NCBI GenBank assembly: GCA_009837395.1
Contig: VXTP01000043.1
Coordinates: 186,001-250,000, forward strand
Reading direction: 5' to 3'
Source: Gemmatimonadota bacterium
GTDB lineage: Bacteria; JAAXHH01
Length of the DNA stretch: 64,000 nt
Positions 43,079 to 52,387 of the stretch are shown here, piece by piece. A model generated the notes under the pieces. That model did not search any database. It had not been told where the DNA came from and was given only the letters and a program-made list of their open reading frames with translations. The translations under genes were made by a program, and so were the position numbers. Each line of letters opens with the position of its first letter. Position 1 is the first letter of the stretch.

Positions 43079-43915
43079 TCAGCGGAAGAAAGTCTCGGCG
43101 TTGTGCCGGGGCGCGTAACCGATCTCTTCCTTCGGCGTCTGTATGTCGAAGATGTTGTACGTGTTGTCCGAAATGACGAAATAGTGCCGCGCGGGAGGAA
43201 GCGTGCCGGCGAGATGGGCCGTGTACGCCGCGTGGACCATGGCCGCCGCGTCCTGCTGGTGGCACCAGACGGCGAAATACCCGGGCTCCTCCGTGATGGG
43301 CGTGTTTCGGGGGTTCACGCCGCCCCAGCGCGTGGCCACCGCGCCGCAGCCCCGTTCTGCCGCCCGTTCCACCCAGGTCTCGACGTAGGCCTTTTCGTGG
43401 CCGTAGTCGTTGATCGGGCAGGCGGGCAGTCGTGCGGAGATCGGATCAGGCCATTCCCGGATTGAATCGAACCTTCGTTCCGCGATCAACGCGTACGCGC
43501 CCGATTCGAAAAAGCGATAGGCGTCGTCCACCGCGTGCACGGAACTCGAACCCACGATCATCGGCCGGTGGTCTGGACCTTCCTGACCACCTGGACCGCT
43601 CGGCCCGCCCGTACCGCACAGGTCCAGCACCGATTCGAACACCAGGTCCGTCATCGCGTTCATAGCGGCGAGATCGCCCTGCCGGGCCAGGTAGACGACG
43701 AGATCGAATTCCGGGAGCATGGCCCGGAATCGATCCGGTTCTTCGACGATGTTCATATCGACGAACCGCCCTTCGGCGCGACCCTCGGCCCGGTCGGGTG
43801 CCCCGGGAAGGTCGATGGAACAGAAGCGGTATCTATCGTCCATCCGCGGCAGGTACGTCCGGAGTCCGGAGCCGATCGTCCCCCTGCCCCCGATGAGCAG
43901 CGTGTTAAACGCCAT
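43079..43915 (-). CDS. NAD-dependent epimerase/dehydratase, uronate-dehydrogenase-like
   Basis: A 278-residue extended short-chain dehydrogenase. The Rossmann motif is LIGGRGTIGSGL; the catalytic Ser is in IVGSSSVHAVDD and Tyr-Lys in NDYGHEKAYVE, with WGGVNPRN after it. This pattern is close to uronate dehydrogenases. A Gly/Pro-rich insert (CGTGGPSGPGGQEGPDHRP) interrupts the strand before the catalytic Ser and looks like a repeat-derived insertion. Confidence 0.83.
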   Translation of the reverse strand: MAFNTLLIGGRGTIGSGLRTYLPRMDDRYRFCSIDLPGAPDRAEGRAEGRFVDMNIVEEPDRFRAMLPEFDLVVYLARQGDLAAMNAMTDLVFESVLDLCGTGGPSGPGGQEGPDHRPMIVGSSSVHAVDDAYRFFESGAYALIAERRFDSIREWPDPISARLPACPINDYGHEKAYVETWVERAAERGCGAVATRWGGVNPRNTPITEEPGYFAVWCHQQDAAAMVHAAYTAHLAGTLPPARHYFVISDNTYNIFDIQTPKEEIGYAPRHNAETFFR

Positions 43916-43926
43916 GCGGCTTCCCT

Positions 43927-45090
43927 TCAGTAGGCTTCGAGATAAAGCGATTTGATTTCGTCGGCCGTGGGCACGCGCGGATTGTTCTGCGGGCTCCCCG
44001 AAGCGAGGGCGTCGTCGGCCATCTTGTCCAGCGCGCCCGTCAGGGCCTCTTTCGAGATCCCGCAGTCCCTCAGTCCGGGAATCTCGACGGTGTCGTTGAG
44101 ATTCTGCAGGCCATCGATGAGCAGCTCACAGGCGGTGGACGTATCGTCCCCTTCTCTGGCCCAACCGAGCTTCCGGGCAAGTACGGCGTACCGTTCAGGC
44201 GCCGCCGGCACACTGAACCGGGTGACCGCCGGCAGCAGCACGGAATTGCTGAGGCCGTGGGGCAGATGGAAGACCGCGCCGAGGGGCCTGCTCATGCCGT
44301 GCACGAGGCAGACGGAACTGTTGGCGAAGGCCATGCCGCCCAGGGAGGCGGCTTCCATCATGCCGCTGCGGGCCTCGTGGTCGCCGGGATGCTTCCAGGC
44401 CCGCACCAGGTGCCTGCCGACGAGATCGACGCAGGAAAGGGCGAGGGCGTCCGTCATCGTGCCGTGCTTGCGCGATACATAGGCTTCTATACCGTGGGTC
44501 AGCGTGTCCACGCCGACGTTGGCCGTCAGCGGACGGGGCATGGACAGGGTCAGCGTGTAGTCGACGAAGGCCGCCGCGGGCAGCAGATGGGCATCCAGGA
44601 TCATCATCTTCACGTTACGCCGTGTATCCGTTATGACCGTCACCCGGGTCATTTCACTGCCCGTTCCGGCCGTCGTGGGAACGGCGAACAGCGGCACGCC
44701 GGGCCGGGGTATCCGGTGATAGCCCGCATATGCAGACAGGGGCCCGTCGTTGATGGCCATGACCGCGATGGCTTTCCCCGCGTCGATGCTGCTGCCGCCG
44801 CCCACCGCGATGACGCCGTCGCAGCCGTTTTCGTTGAGCAGGGCAAGCCCTTCCTCGACGTTCACGTCCGTGGGCTCGGGGGTCACGTCGCCGTAGACGC
44901 AGGCTCCTATGCCCGCCTGGCGGCACTGGTCCACCACGCGGGCGGGCAGGCCCTGTTCGACCAGGTAGGGATCGGAGACCACCAGCACGTTTTTAAGGCC
45001 GGCGCGGGCGGCCTGGGGGGCCGCTTCGTCGAAGGCGCCCGCCCCATTGAAGATGATGGAAGGGATATTGATCTGCACGGGACCGTTCAC
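43927..45090 (-). CDS. Iron-containing alcohol dehydrogenase
   Basis: A 387-residue group III alcohol dehydrogenase. NAD motif IAVGGGSSIDAGKAIA; metal ligands Asp and His in VDTLTHGIEAYVSRK, and His residues in CLVHGMSRPLGAVFHLPHG. Substrate unknown. It is two bases downstream of the kynureninase gene and 11 bp from the epimerase gene in the same operon. Confidence 0.92.
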   Translation of the reverse strand: MNGPVQINIPSIIFNGAGAFDEAAPQAARAGLKNVLVVSDPYLVEQGLPARVVDQCRQAGIGACVYGDVTPEPTDVNVEEGLALLNENGCDGVIAVGGGSSIDAGKAIAVMAINDGPLSAYAGYHRIPRPGVPLFAVPTTAGTGSEMTRVTVITDTRRNVKMMILDAHLLPAAAFVDYTLTLSMPRPLTANVGVDTLTHGIEAYVSRKHGTMTDALALSCVDLVGRHLVRAWKHPGDHEARSGMMEAASLGGMAFANSSVCLVHGMSRPLGAVFHLPHGLSNSVLLPAVTRFSVPAAPERYAVLARKLGWAREGDDTSTACELLIDGLQNLNDTVEIPGLRDCGISKEALTGALDKMADDALASGSPQNNPRVPTADEIKSLYLEAY

Positions 45091-45092
45091 CG

Positions 45093-46361
45093 TCAGGTAA
45101 CTCCCTTGATGACGGCGCTGTACTGGCGGAATGAACCGGACTGCACGACCTCGCGCAGCGCGTGTACGGCCGTGTGCAGTTCTTCGTAGGTCGTGTAGAG
45201 CGGAGCGATGCCCAGCCTGATGTTGTCGGGCATGCGGAAATCGGAAATCACCTGTCTTTCCTCCCGGATCGCCTGGTCGATGCGATACCCCTCGGCATGG
45301 CCGAAGGAGACGTGCGACCCCCGGCGTGCGCCGTTCCGGGGCGAATTCAGCGTGAATCCGAGGGGCGACAGTTCAGACGCCCAGAGAGCGACCAGGTACT
45401 CGGACTGGCTCAGCGACTTGTCGCGCGCGGGCTCCACGCCGGCTTCGATCGCGAGGTCCACGCCGGGTTCGATCATGGCCAGGGAAAGGACAGACGGCGT
45501 ACCCGTGAGATAGCGGTCGATGCCGGACGCCGGTTCGAATTCGGTATCGAAATAGAACTGCTTCCGGTGGCCGAACCAGCCTGAAATCGGATTGTCCAGC
45601 CTGTCCTGCAGGTCTTCGCGGACATAAAGGAACGCCGGAGCCCCCGGTCCGCCGTTCAGGTACTTGTACGTGGAACCCACCGCCAGTTCGATGCCCAGGT
45701 CGTGGCAATCCATGGGCACGACGCCGGCGGAATGACTCAGGTCCCACAGGATCATCGCGTCCCGGCCGTGGGCGATCTCGGTGATCCGCGCCATGTCGTA
45801 CATGTAACTGGACTTGTACATGACGTGGGAGAGGAGCACCAGGGCGGTGTCGTCGTCGATGGCCCGGTCGAGGGCCTCCTCGGACGCGGCAAAACCATTG
45901 TCCACGGGGAGTACGACCAGTTCGTACGCGGGATCGAGCAGGTCCGCCACGGCCTTCAGGATATAGATGTCGGACGGGAAGTTCACGCTGTCGGTTACGA
46001 TACGGCGCCGCCCGGGCCGTTCCTTCAGGGCACCGGCAATCAGCTTGAAGAGGTTGACCGACGTCGAGTCGGCGATGATCACCTCGTCGGGCCGGGCGCC
46101 GATCAGGCCGGCCAGCTTCCCGCCGATACGCCTCGATAGCCCCATCCATTCATCATTCCAGGCCCGAATGAGCCGGTTTCCCCACTGATGCCGGATCAGC
46201 CGGTCCATCAGGGAGATGGCGTCCTTGGGAACCCGCCCGAGGGAATTGCCGTCCAGGTATATCAGGCCGGGGTCGTCGATCAGAAAGCGATCCCGGAACC
46301 TGCCCAGGTCATCGCGGCGGTCCAGTTTACGCGCGTACTCGAGCGACGTGTCGAAATCCAA
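45093..46361 (-). CDS. kynU: Kynureninase
   Basis: A 422-residue PLP enzyme that splits kynurenine (or 3-hydroxykynurenine) to anthranilate plus alanine. Motifs: LIYLDGNSLGRVPKDA, IIADSTSVNLFKLIAGAL, ILWDLSHSAGVVPMD (PLP-ring Asp) and GSTYKYLNGGPGAPAF with the Schiff-base Lys. The length is usual. No other kynurenine-pathway gene is visible; it leads an operon with a Fe-ADH, epimerase and GGT. Confidence 0.95.
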   Translation of the reverse strand: MDFDTSLEYARKLDRRDDLGRFRDRFLIDDPGLIYLDGNSLGRVPKDAISLMDRLIRHQWGNRLIRAWNDEWMGLSRRIGGKLAGLIGARPDEVIIADSTSVNLFKLIAGALKERPGRRRIVTDSVNFPSDIYILKAVADLLDPAYELVVLPVDNGFAASEEALDRAIDDDTALVLLSHVMYKSSYMYDMARITEIAHGRDAMILWDLSHSAGVVPMDCHDLGIELAVGSTYKYLNGGPGAPAFLYVREDLQDRLDNPISGWFGHRKQFYFDTEFEPASGIDRYLTGTPSVLSLAMIEPGVDLAIEAGVEPARDKSLSQSEYLVALWASELSPLGFTLNSPRNGARRGSHVSFGHAEGYRIDQAIREERQVISDFRMPDNIRLGIAPLYTTYEELHTAVHALREVVQSGSFRQYSAVIKGVT

Positions 46362-46470
46362 ACACCTACCTCCACGGGACGTGGTGTCGCGGGAATGCGG
46401 CTGGCTGGTCGGCGGAAAAGGAAAACCGGAATGTATACGGAGGGGAAGGCCGGGACAAGTGGAATGTCAG

Positions 46471-46600
46471 CGCCCGGTCGCGCGGCCAGTGCTCATCGGC
46501 TAGCCCGTCTGGCCGTGCTCACCGGCTGGCCCGTCTGGCCGCGCTCATCGGCTGGCCCGTCTGGTCATGCTCATCGGCTGGCCCGCTCGTCCCGCTCGTC
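46471..46600. repeat. 26-bp tandem repeat overlapping the end of the SanA-like gene
   Basis: Three clear copies at 46497-46522, 46523-46548 and 46549-46574 share CGGCTGGCCCGTCTGG and then a xxxGCTCAT end; diverged copies flank at 46471-46496 and 46575-46600. The stop of the SanA-like gene lies inside the third copy. The rest of the spacer to the kynureninase start carries no gene. Confidence 0.9.
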
Positions 46601-47242
46601 CTGCTCCAGGGATCGCGGCTGGGTGTCGAAGATGTTCAGGTCGACGAAGGCCATCGCCCGGGCCAGTGTTTCGCGACTGCGTACCAGCAGGGACTGAGTA
46701 TACGGGGTGTCTTCGGCGCAGAAACCCGTCGCGGTGAGATCGACGGCGTCAGCGAGGTAAAGCGCCCGTTCGCAGTGAAACTGCTGCGAAACGATGATGA
46801 CGCGGTCGAGGCCGAACACCTTCTTCGCCCGAAAGACCGAGTCCAGGGTCCGCACGCCGGCGTAGTCGAGCATGATGAAGTCTTCCGGTACACCCAGCTC
46901 GACCAGGTCTCGCTGCATCGTCGTGGTCTCGTCATAGTATTTCGTGGAAGCGTCCCCGCTGACGAGAATGGCCCTGACCCGGCCGGCGTGAAACAACTCG
47001 GCTGCGGCCTCGATGCGCGCGCGGTAGTACTGATTGACGTTCCCCTTGGCGTACTTGGAAGTGCCCAGTACGAGTCCCACCTGGCACTCGGGCGTTTCCT
47101 CGGCCAGGTAGTAAAGACGGGCGGATGCGTTGCGGGTAATGGCGAAGTCGTTCAGCAGGGCTGCGAAGAGACCGGTCATGGCGAGTGCCGTAAGGACGCG
47201 GGTCCATGCCGGCAAATGGCGAAATGCGGGTTTGCTTCGCAT
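46571..47242 (-). CDS. SanA/YdcF-like (DUF218) membrane-anchored protein
   Basis: A 223-residue protein with one N-terminal membrane segment (LTALAMTGLFAALLNDFA, about residues 17-34) and a DUF218 domain: VGLVLGTSKYAKGNVNQYY, ILVSGDAS, YAGVRTLDSVFRAKKVFG and VIIVSQQFHCERALY. SanA family members affect envelope permeability (vancomycin exclusion) by an unknown reaction. The C-terminal tail EQDERDERASR is encoded by repeat-like DNA. Confidence 0.88.
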   Translation of the reverse strand: MRSKPAFRHLPAWTRVLTALAMTGLFAALLNDFAITRNASARLYYLAEETPECQVGLVLGTSKYAKGNVNQYYRARIEAAAELFHAGRVRAILVSGDASTKYYDETTTMQRDLVELGVPEDFIMLDYAGVRTLDSVFRAKKVFGLDRVIIVSQQFHCERALYLADAVDLTATGFCAEDTPYTQSLLVRSRETLARAMAFVDLNIFDTQPRSLEQDERDERASR

Positions 47243-47273
47243 TGAAACCGGTGATTTCTGGGGAAATGGATCT

Positions 47274-47301
47274 TTGAGGGAAGAAGGACTGGGGTTATAC
47301 T
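47274..47301 (+). promoter_or_regulatory. Sigma70-type promoter for the esterase gene
   Basis: TTGAGG (47274-47279), a 16-bp spacer and TATACT (47296-47301) lie about 87 bp before the esterase ATG in the divergent spacer. Confidence 0.4.
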
Positions 47302-47387
47302 GTCATACTACCTGGCGCGTCCCGCGACGTCAAGCGGTAAACCTTGTATTTTCGTGTTTTCTCCATTGATGCCGGAGTGATTCCATC

Positions 47388-48107
47388 ATGCTAAAACGAG
47401 TGTTCGTCTTGCTGCTTCCCGTGATCTGGCTGTTCCCCATGATCTGGCTGCTCCCGGTCGCCGCGGCGGACAGTGGGCAGGACGCGGCGGACAGTGGGCA
47501 GGACGCGGCGGACAGCGGCCAGGACGTATCGGGCGAAGGGGCGCCGATGACCGTGCTGTTCTACGGCAACAGCCTTACGGCGGGGTTCGGGGTCGATCCC
47601 GACAAGGCCTTTCCGCAACGCGTGCAGGATAAGATCGACGGACTCGGCTGGCCGTTCAAGGTGATCAACGGCGGCGTGGGCGGGGAGACCACGGCGGGCG
47701 GCCTGAGCCGTATCGACTGGGTGCTGCAGAACCGTCCGGACGTGTTCATCCTCGAACTCGGCGGAAACGACGGGCTCCGGGGTGTCGATCCCGGCGTCAC
47801 CCGCCGGAACCTGCGGGCCATCATCCGGCGCGTCCGGGAGCGGTATCCGGCGACGAAGATCATTCTCGCCGGCATGCAGGCGCCGCCCAATATGGGGCAG
47901 CGCTTCGTGACCGAGTTCCGGGAGATCTACCCGAAGCTGGCGGAATCGGAGCGTGTCTCGCTGATCCCCTTCATTCTCGAGGGTGTCGGCGGCATACCGG
48001 AGCTGAATCTGCCGGATGGCATTCATCCGACCGCGGAAGGGCACGCGATCATGGCCGAGTTGGTCTGGAAGGTGCTTGAGCCCGTTCTGAAGGAACTTCT
48101 GCCCTGA
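47388..48107 (+). CDS. TesA-like SGNH arylesterase/lysophospholipase, exported
   Basis: A 239-residue SGNH hydrolase with a signal peptide (KRVFVLLLPVIWLFPMIWLL, cleavage after AVAA-type Ala residues). Block I reads FYGNSLTAG, with Asn in place of the Asp of GDSL; the catalytic set is Ser62, Asp210 and His213 (DGIHPTAEGH). GGNDGLRG is block III. Right after the signal peptide, three AADSGQD heptads from a 21-bp DNA repeat form a linker. It lies end to end with ybbP-type genes, the genomic partner of TesA in many bacteria. Confidence 0.9.
   Translation: MLKRVFVLLLPVIWLFPMIWLLPVAAADSGQDAADSGQDAADSGQDVSGEGAPMTVLFYGNSLTAGFGVDPDKAFPQRVQDKIDGLGWPFKVINGGVGGETTAGGLSRIDWVLQNRPDVFILELGGNDGLRGVDPGVTRRNLRAIIRRVRERYPATKIILAGMQAPPNMGQRFVTEFREIYPKLAESERVSLIPFILEGVGGIPELNLPDGIHPTAEGHAIMAELVWKVLEPVLKELLP
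47463..47525 (+). repeat. 21-bp in-frame tandem repeat in the esterase gene
   Basis: Three units at 47463-47483, 47484-47504 and 47505-47525; the first two are identical and the third has two substitutions. Each encodes AADSGQD, placed between the signal peptide and the catalytic domain. Confidence 0.95.
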
Positions 48108-48119
48108 TCCCGCGGATCG

Positions 48120-50687
48120 TCAGATTTCCGCCCGGAGCACTTCCAGCGGGGACTGGCGGTAGATGCCGGCGCTGGCGGCCATGCCCACCAGGATGGTAAT
48201 CAACGCGATCCCGCCGACCACGGCCAGCACGGGGATGTAGGCCGGCACGTAGGAGATGTTGAAGACGAAGACGGCCAGGATCCACGTGGCGGCAAAGGCC
48301 AGCACGACCCCCGTCAATGCGCCGATCGCGCCCAGGAACAGGTACTCGATCGTCATGATCTTCAGAATCTGGTTCCGGGAGCCGCCGAGGGTCTTCAGCA
48401 GCACGCTTTCCTGCATCCGCTGGTATCGGCTGTTGGTCACGACGCCCACCAGGACGATGACGCCGGTGAATACGCTGAACAACGCCATGAAACGGACGAT
48501 GAGGGAGACCTTGCCGAGTATGTCGTTGAGGGTGTTCAGGATGAGGCTCAGGTCGATCAAGGAGACGTTGGGAAACCGGCTGACTGTTTCCCGCTGAAAG
48601 CTTGCCGAGACCTGCGGATCATCGATCCGGGTCACGACCACGTGAAACTGGGGCGCCTCTTCCAGGACGCCTTCCGGGAAGACCACGAAGAAGTTGGGCT
48701 GCATCCGCTGCCAGTCTACCGCCCTCACGCTCCCCACGGTGGTAGGCACCGGCACGCCCTGCACGTCGAACACGATCTCGTCGCCGATCCCCAGCCCCAG
48801 GCGGTCGGCGATTCCCTTTTCTATGGATACGAATACGGAATCCTTCCCGGTCTCGGCGCGGGGCTGCAAAGACCCTTGCAGGAGTGTTTCCGCGTCTTCC
48901 AGGTGGCTCCGGTAGGTCGAACGGTATTCACGGCGCAGCGCCCAGCGCGGAACCCTTTCCGTCGAATCCGCCATCACCTCCGCGACCGTCCGCCCCTTCA
49001 GGCCCGCCAGCCGCATGCTTACCACCGGCGTCTGCTGCATGACCGGCAGCTCGTTGCGGCGCATTGATTTCAGGATATCCTCTCGCTGGCCGGGTTGTAT
49101 GTCGAAGAGCACCAGGTTCGACTGCCGGTCTCCGCCGACCTGGGTAATGTGTCCCACGAGGGAGTACTGCAGGAGGTACAGCGTCGTGATCAGGAAGGCG
49201 CCTAGCCCGAGGGCGACGACCATGGTGACGGTCTGGTTGTCCGGGCGGAAGAGATTGGCCAGGCCCTGCCGCCAGACATAGGGCCACGTAGCCGGCACGA
49301 TGCGACGGGCCAGCTTGATCAGGCTCCGTGCGACCAGGGTCAGCAGCAGGAAGGCGCAGATCAGTCCTCCCGCGAATCCCACGCCCTGCAGCCATACCCT
49401 GGTCTGGGTGATGCCGAAGAGCACGACGCCGGCCACGAGCACGGCGATCAGCAGGATGCGCCGCGGGTCCGTGTTGGCGCGCCGCGGTGTTTCGACGGAG
49501 GAGCGCAGCGTGAGCAGGGGAGAAATGTCCCGGATCGCGAGAAGCGGCAGGAGGGCGAACAACAACGCCATGAGCAGCCCGAGCCCCATGCCCTGAAGCA
49601 GCGGAAGCCAGGTAAACCCCACCACCAGTTCGAATGGAACGAAGTCCTGGATCAGCACGGGCAATACGCCAAGGACGAGATAACCCACGACCGCGCCGAT
49701 GGCGGAACCGATCACGCCGATGGCCACGGCCTGGATGACGTACACCGCGAAGGTGTGCCGCCCTTCCGCGCCGAGGCAGCGCAGCACGGCAATAGTGCCC
49801 CGTTTTCGCCGCACATAGGTATGAATGGCACTGGCGACCCCCACGCTTCCGAGGATCAGGGCGATGAACCCGCTCAGGTTGAGAAACCGGTAGAGATTGC
49901 CCAGGGACCGTTCCAGGCCCGCCTGGCGGTCCCTGACGGTGTCCCAGTCCATCCCCCATTTGGCCGCGGTGGCCGCGCCATAGGTCGCCGCGAGTTCGTC
50001 CGCATCTACACCGTCGTCGAACCGGAACAGGGCCCGGTAGGTCACGCGGCTGCCCGGCTGGATCAATCCCGTGGATTCGAGGTCCGACATGGGGATGTAG
50101 ACCCGGGGACCGATCGTGCTCATGGCCGCGGTTTCGCCCGGTATGCTCACCAGGCGGCCGGAGATCTCGAGTGTGCGCATCCCGACGCGGATCGAGTCGC
50201 CGACCTCCACGCCGTGCTGGATCATCAGGTTGTCGTCCACGAGGGCCGTGCCGTCCGTTCTGAACGCCTGTGCGGCGGCGGGAGGGACCGTTTCCAGCAC
50301 ACCGTAGTAGGGGAACGCGCCCTCGAGCGCCCTGACGTTGGACAGGCGTGACGAACCCGTCCGCGGGAAGGAGACCATGGAGACGAAACTGGACTGGCGC
50401 GACTGCTCGCCGCCCAGGTTTCCGAGAAAGACTTCGGCCGAATCCGAGAAGGCCGTCCGGGTGTTGATGTCGAGGTCGGCGCCGAGCAGGGCCTTGGCCT
50501 CCACGTCGATCGCGGCGGCCATGCTGTCGCCCAGGGTACGTATGGACACCAGCGCGGCGGTGCCCAGGATGATGGAAGACATGTACAGGAGCAGGCGGCG
50601 CCTGTAGGTCCGGCTGTCCCGCCAGGCCATGCTGAGCAGCCAGCCTGCCCGTACCGGCGTCTTATCGGATGCGGCAGGAACGCTCAT
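48120..50687 (-). CDS. ybbP: YbbP-like ABC transporter permease (FtsX family)
   Basis: An 855-residue MacB/FtsX-family permease with an N-terminal helix, a large periplasmic domain, and two sets of helices (around LGSVGVASAIHTYVRRKRGT and FMALFSVFTGVIVLVGVVTN), as in E. coli YbbP. LRCLGAEGRHTFAVYVIQAV and LKTLGGSRNQILKIMTIEYL are the paired coupling segments. It partners the ATPase whose gene it overlaps by four bases. Such systems probably extrude or extract lipids or hydrophobic compounds; the substrate is not settled. Confidence 0.92.
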   Translation of the reverse strand: MSVPAASDKTPVRAGWLLSMAWRDSRTYRRRLLLYMSSIILGTAALVSIRTLGDSMAAAIDVEAKALLGADLDINTRTAFSDSAEVFLGNLGGEQSRQSSFVSMVSFPRTGSSRLSNVRALEGAFPYYGVLETVPPAAAQAFRTDGTALVDDNLMIQHGVEVGDSIRVGMRTLEISGRLVSIPGETAAMSTIGPRVYIPMSDLESTGLIQPGSRVTYRALFRFDDGVDADELAATYGAATAAKWGMDWDTVRDRQAGLERSLGNLYRFLNLSGFIALILGSVGVASAIHTYVRRKRGTIAVLRCLGAEGRHTFAVYVIQAVAIGVIGSAIGAVVGYLVLGVLPVLIQDFVPFELVVGFTWLPLLQGMGLGLLMALLFALLPLLAIRDISPLLTLRSSVETPRRANTDPRRILLIAVLVAGVVLFGITQTRVWLQGVGFAGGLICAFLLLTLVARSLIKLARRIVPATWPYVWRQGLANLFRPDNQTVTMVVALGLGAFLITTLYLLQYSLVGHITQVGGDRQSNLVLFDIQPGQREDILKSMRRNELPVMQQTPVVSMRLAGLKGRTVAEVMADSTERVPRWALRREYRSTYRSHLEDAETLLQGSLQPRAETGKDSVFVSIEKGIADRLGLGIGDEIVFDVQGVPVPTTVGSVRAVDWQRMQPNFFVVFPEGVLEEAPQFHVVVTRIDDPQVSASFQRETVSRFPNVSLIDLSLILNTLNDILGKVSLIVRFMALFSVFTGVIVLVGVVTNSRYQRMQESVLLKTLGGSRNQILKIMTIEYLFLGAIGALTGVVLAFAATWILAVFVFNISYVPAYIPVLAVVGGIALITILVGMAASAGIYRQSPLEVLRAEI

Positions 50688-51427
50688 GACTGGGGATCTG
50701 GAGTAAGGGAAAGGGACGGGGCTTCCGGGATTCCGGAATGCTCGGGAAGGTAGTCTTCGACCATGCGGCCCCCGCTCAACCGGACGATGCGGCGGGTCCT
50801 GCGTGCCAGGTCGAGGTTGTGGGTCACGGTGACCAGGGTCGTCCCGGATTCCTCGTTCAGTTCAAACAACAGGCTTTCCACGGTAGCGGCCGTATCAGCG
50901 TCGAGATTGCCCGTGGGTTCGTCCACGAAGAGCAGTGCCGGACGGTTGATGAAGGCCCTGGCCATGGCGACCCGCTGCTGTTCGCCACCGGACAGCTGTA
51001 CCGGGTAGTGGGTGGTTCGGTCCGCCAGCCCCACGCGGTCCAGGAGTTCTTCCGCCCGGCGGTAGACCGCCTTTTCGCCGCGCAACTCGGCAGGGACCAT
51101 GACATTCTCGAGACTGGTGAGGGTCGGGATGAGCTGGAAATTCTGAAAGACGAAGCCCACGTGCCGGTTGCGAACACGGGCCCGTTCATCTTCATCGAGG
51201 TCGTCCAGCACGATGCCGTTCAGCGAGACGGATCCCGTAGTGGCCCGGTCCAGGCCGGCGCAGAGACCGAGCAGTGTCGTCTTTCCGCTGCCGGAGGGTC
51301 CGATGATCGCCAGGGAGTCGCCCGGCATCAGGTCGAATTCGATATCCCGCAGCACGGTAAGCGTCCCGCCGCCACTCGCGTAGGTCTTGCTCAGGCCCCG
51401 GACCGACAGGATGGGCTGTTCGCTCAT
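50684..51427 (-). CDS. ybbA: YbbA-like ABC transporter ATPase
   Basis: A 247-residue MacB-type ATPase. Walker A GPSGSGKTT, signature LSGGEQQRVAMARAF, Walker B ALLFVDEPTGNLD, and the H-loop VTHNLDLARRTRRIVRLSGG are intact. It follows the GDPD gene by two bases and overlaps the permease gene by four. Confidence 0.94.
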   Translation of the reverse strand: MSEQPILSVRGLSKTYASGGGTLTVLRDIEFDLMPGDSLAIIGPSGSGKTTLLGLCAGLDRATTGSVSLNGIVLDDLDEDERARVRNRHVGFVFQNFQLIPTLTSLENVMVPAELRGEKAVYRRAEELLDRVGLADRTTHYPVQLSGGEQQRVAMARAFINRPALLFVDEPTGNLDADTAATVESLLFELNEESGTTLVTVTHNLDLARRTRRIVRLSGGRMVEDYLPEHSGIPEAPSLSLTPDPQS

Positions 51428-51429
51428 GG

Positions 51430-52368
51430 TTACGGTGCTTCTCCTTCCGATGTGTCTGGTTCCCGCAGTTCCGGATACCGGTCCAGTACCTGCAGGAGAC
51501 GATCCGGATAGTCCGTAATGATGCCGTCTACGCCGTGATCGACATGGCGTTTCATTTCCGCTTCCTCGTTGATCGTCCAGACATACACGTCCATGTTGTG
51601 CCGGTGGGCGCCCGATACGAACCGGGTGCTTACCAGGGTCCGATCCTGAAAACTGGGCGGTACCTGCATCGTCTCACCCCCGGGCACGAAGGCGAACCCG
51701 AGTCTCAGGGAGTTCAGCACCCAGAAGCCGAGTACCTCACCGGCCGTGGACGATGTCGCGATGCCCGGATTGTTGTCTCGAATGTATTTGACGCTCTCGG
51801 ACTGAAAGGAAGCGATGACCTTCCGTTCCGGGTACGAACACTGCGCGATTGCCTCGGAAAAACGGACCCGGGCGGCATCTGAGACGTTCTTCAGCTCGAT
51901 AATCATCCGGGTATCGGGGAGTGCGTTCAGTACCTCCTCCAGGGAAGGAACCCGCAATCCCATGCCCCGGAAGGGAAAGCTCGCGCCGCCGTCCGCGGTC
52001 CACCGGTAACCCGCGTCCAGTTCCCGCAGTGCGTCCCAGGTTATCTCGTCGACCCGGCCCGCGCCGTCGGTCGTACGGTCGACCGTGGCGTCGTGGATGA
52101 CCACCAGTTCACCGTCACTGGTGGCGTGCACGTCGAATTCCAGTGCGTCCGCACCGATTCTGACCGCGTTTTGAAAAGCAAACAGCGTGTTTTCAGGCCA
52201 CAGTCCCGCGCCGCCGCGGTGAGCGATGGCCAGGAATTGGTCCGTATCCGTGAATGTATGCTCGGGCATGGGGCGGGATATAATCGAAGTGTATGCCAGG
52301 ACCGCGACAAGTATGACCACGGCTGCAACGGCCAGCCGAAAAAACCATTTCCAGATGAATCGAAGCAT
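51430..52368 (-). CDS. Glycerophosphodiester phosphodiesterase, membrane-anchored
   Basis: A 312-residue GDPD with an N-terminal membrane segment (LAVAAVVILVAVLAYTSII). The catalytic motifs AIAHRGGAGLWPENTLFAF, ALEFDVHATSDGELVVIHD and TTDGAGRVDE supply the two His, Glu and Asp. It releases sn-glycerol-3-phosphate from deacylated phospholipids. Location beside a YbbAP system and TesA-like esterase suggests an envelope-lipid turnover cluster. Confidence 0.93.
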   Translation of the reverse strand: MLRFIWKWFFRLAVAAVVILVAVLAYTSIISRPMPEHTFTDTDQFLAIAHRGGAGLWPENTLFAFQNAVRIGADALEFDVHATSDGELVVIHDATVDRTTDGAGRVDEITWDALRELDAGYRWTADGGASFPFRGMGLRVPSLEEVLNALPDTRMIIELKNVSDAARVRFSEAIAQCSYPERKVIASFQSESVKYIRDNNPGIATSSTAGEVLGFWVLNSLRLGFAFVPGGETMQVPPSFQDRTLVSTRFVSGAHRHNMDVYVWTINEEAEMKRHVDHGVDGIITDYPDRLLQVLDRYPELREPDTSEGEAP

Positions 52369-52387
52369 TCAGCCGCCGCGGTTGGAT

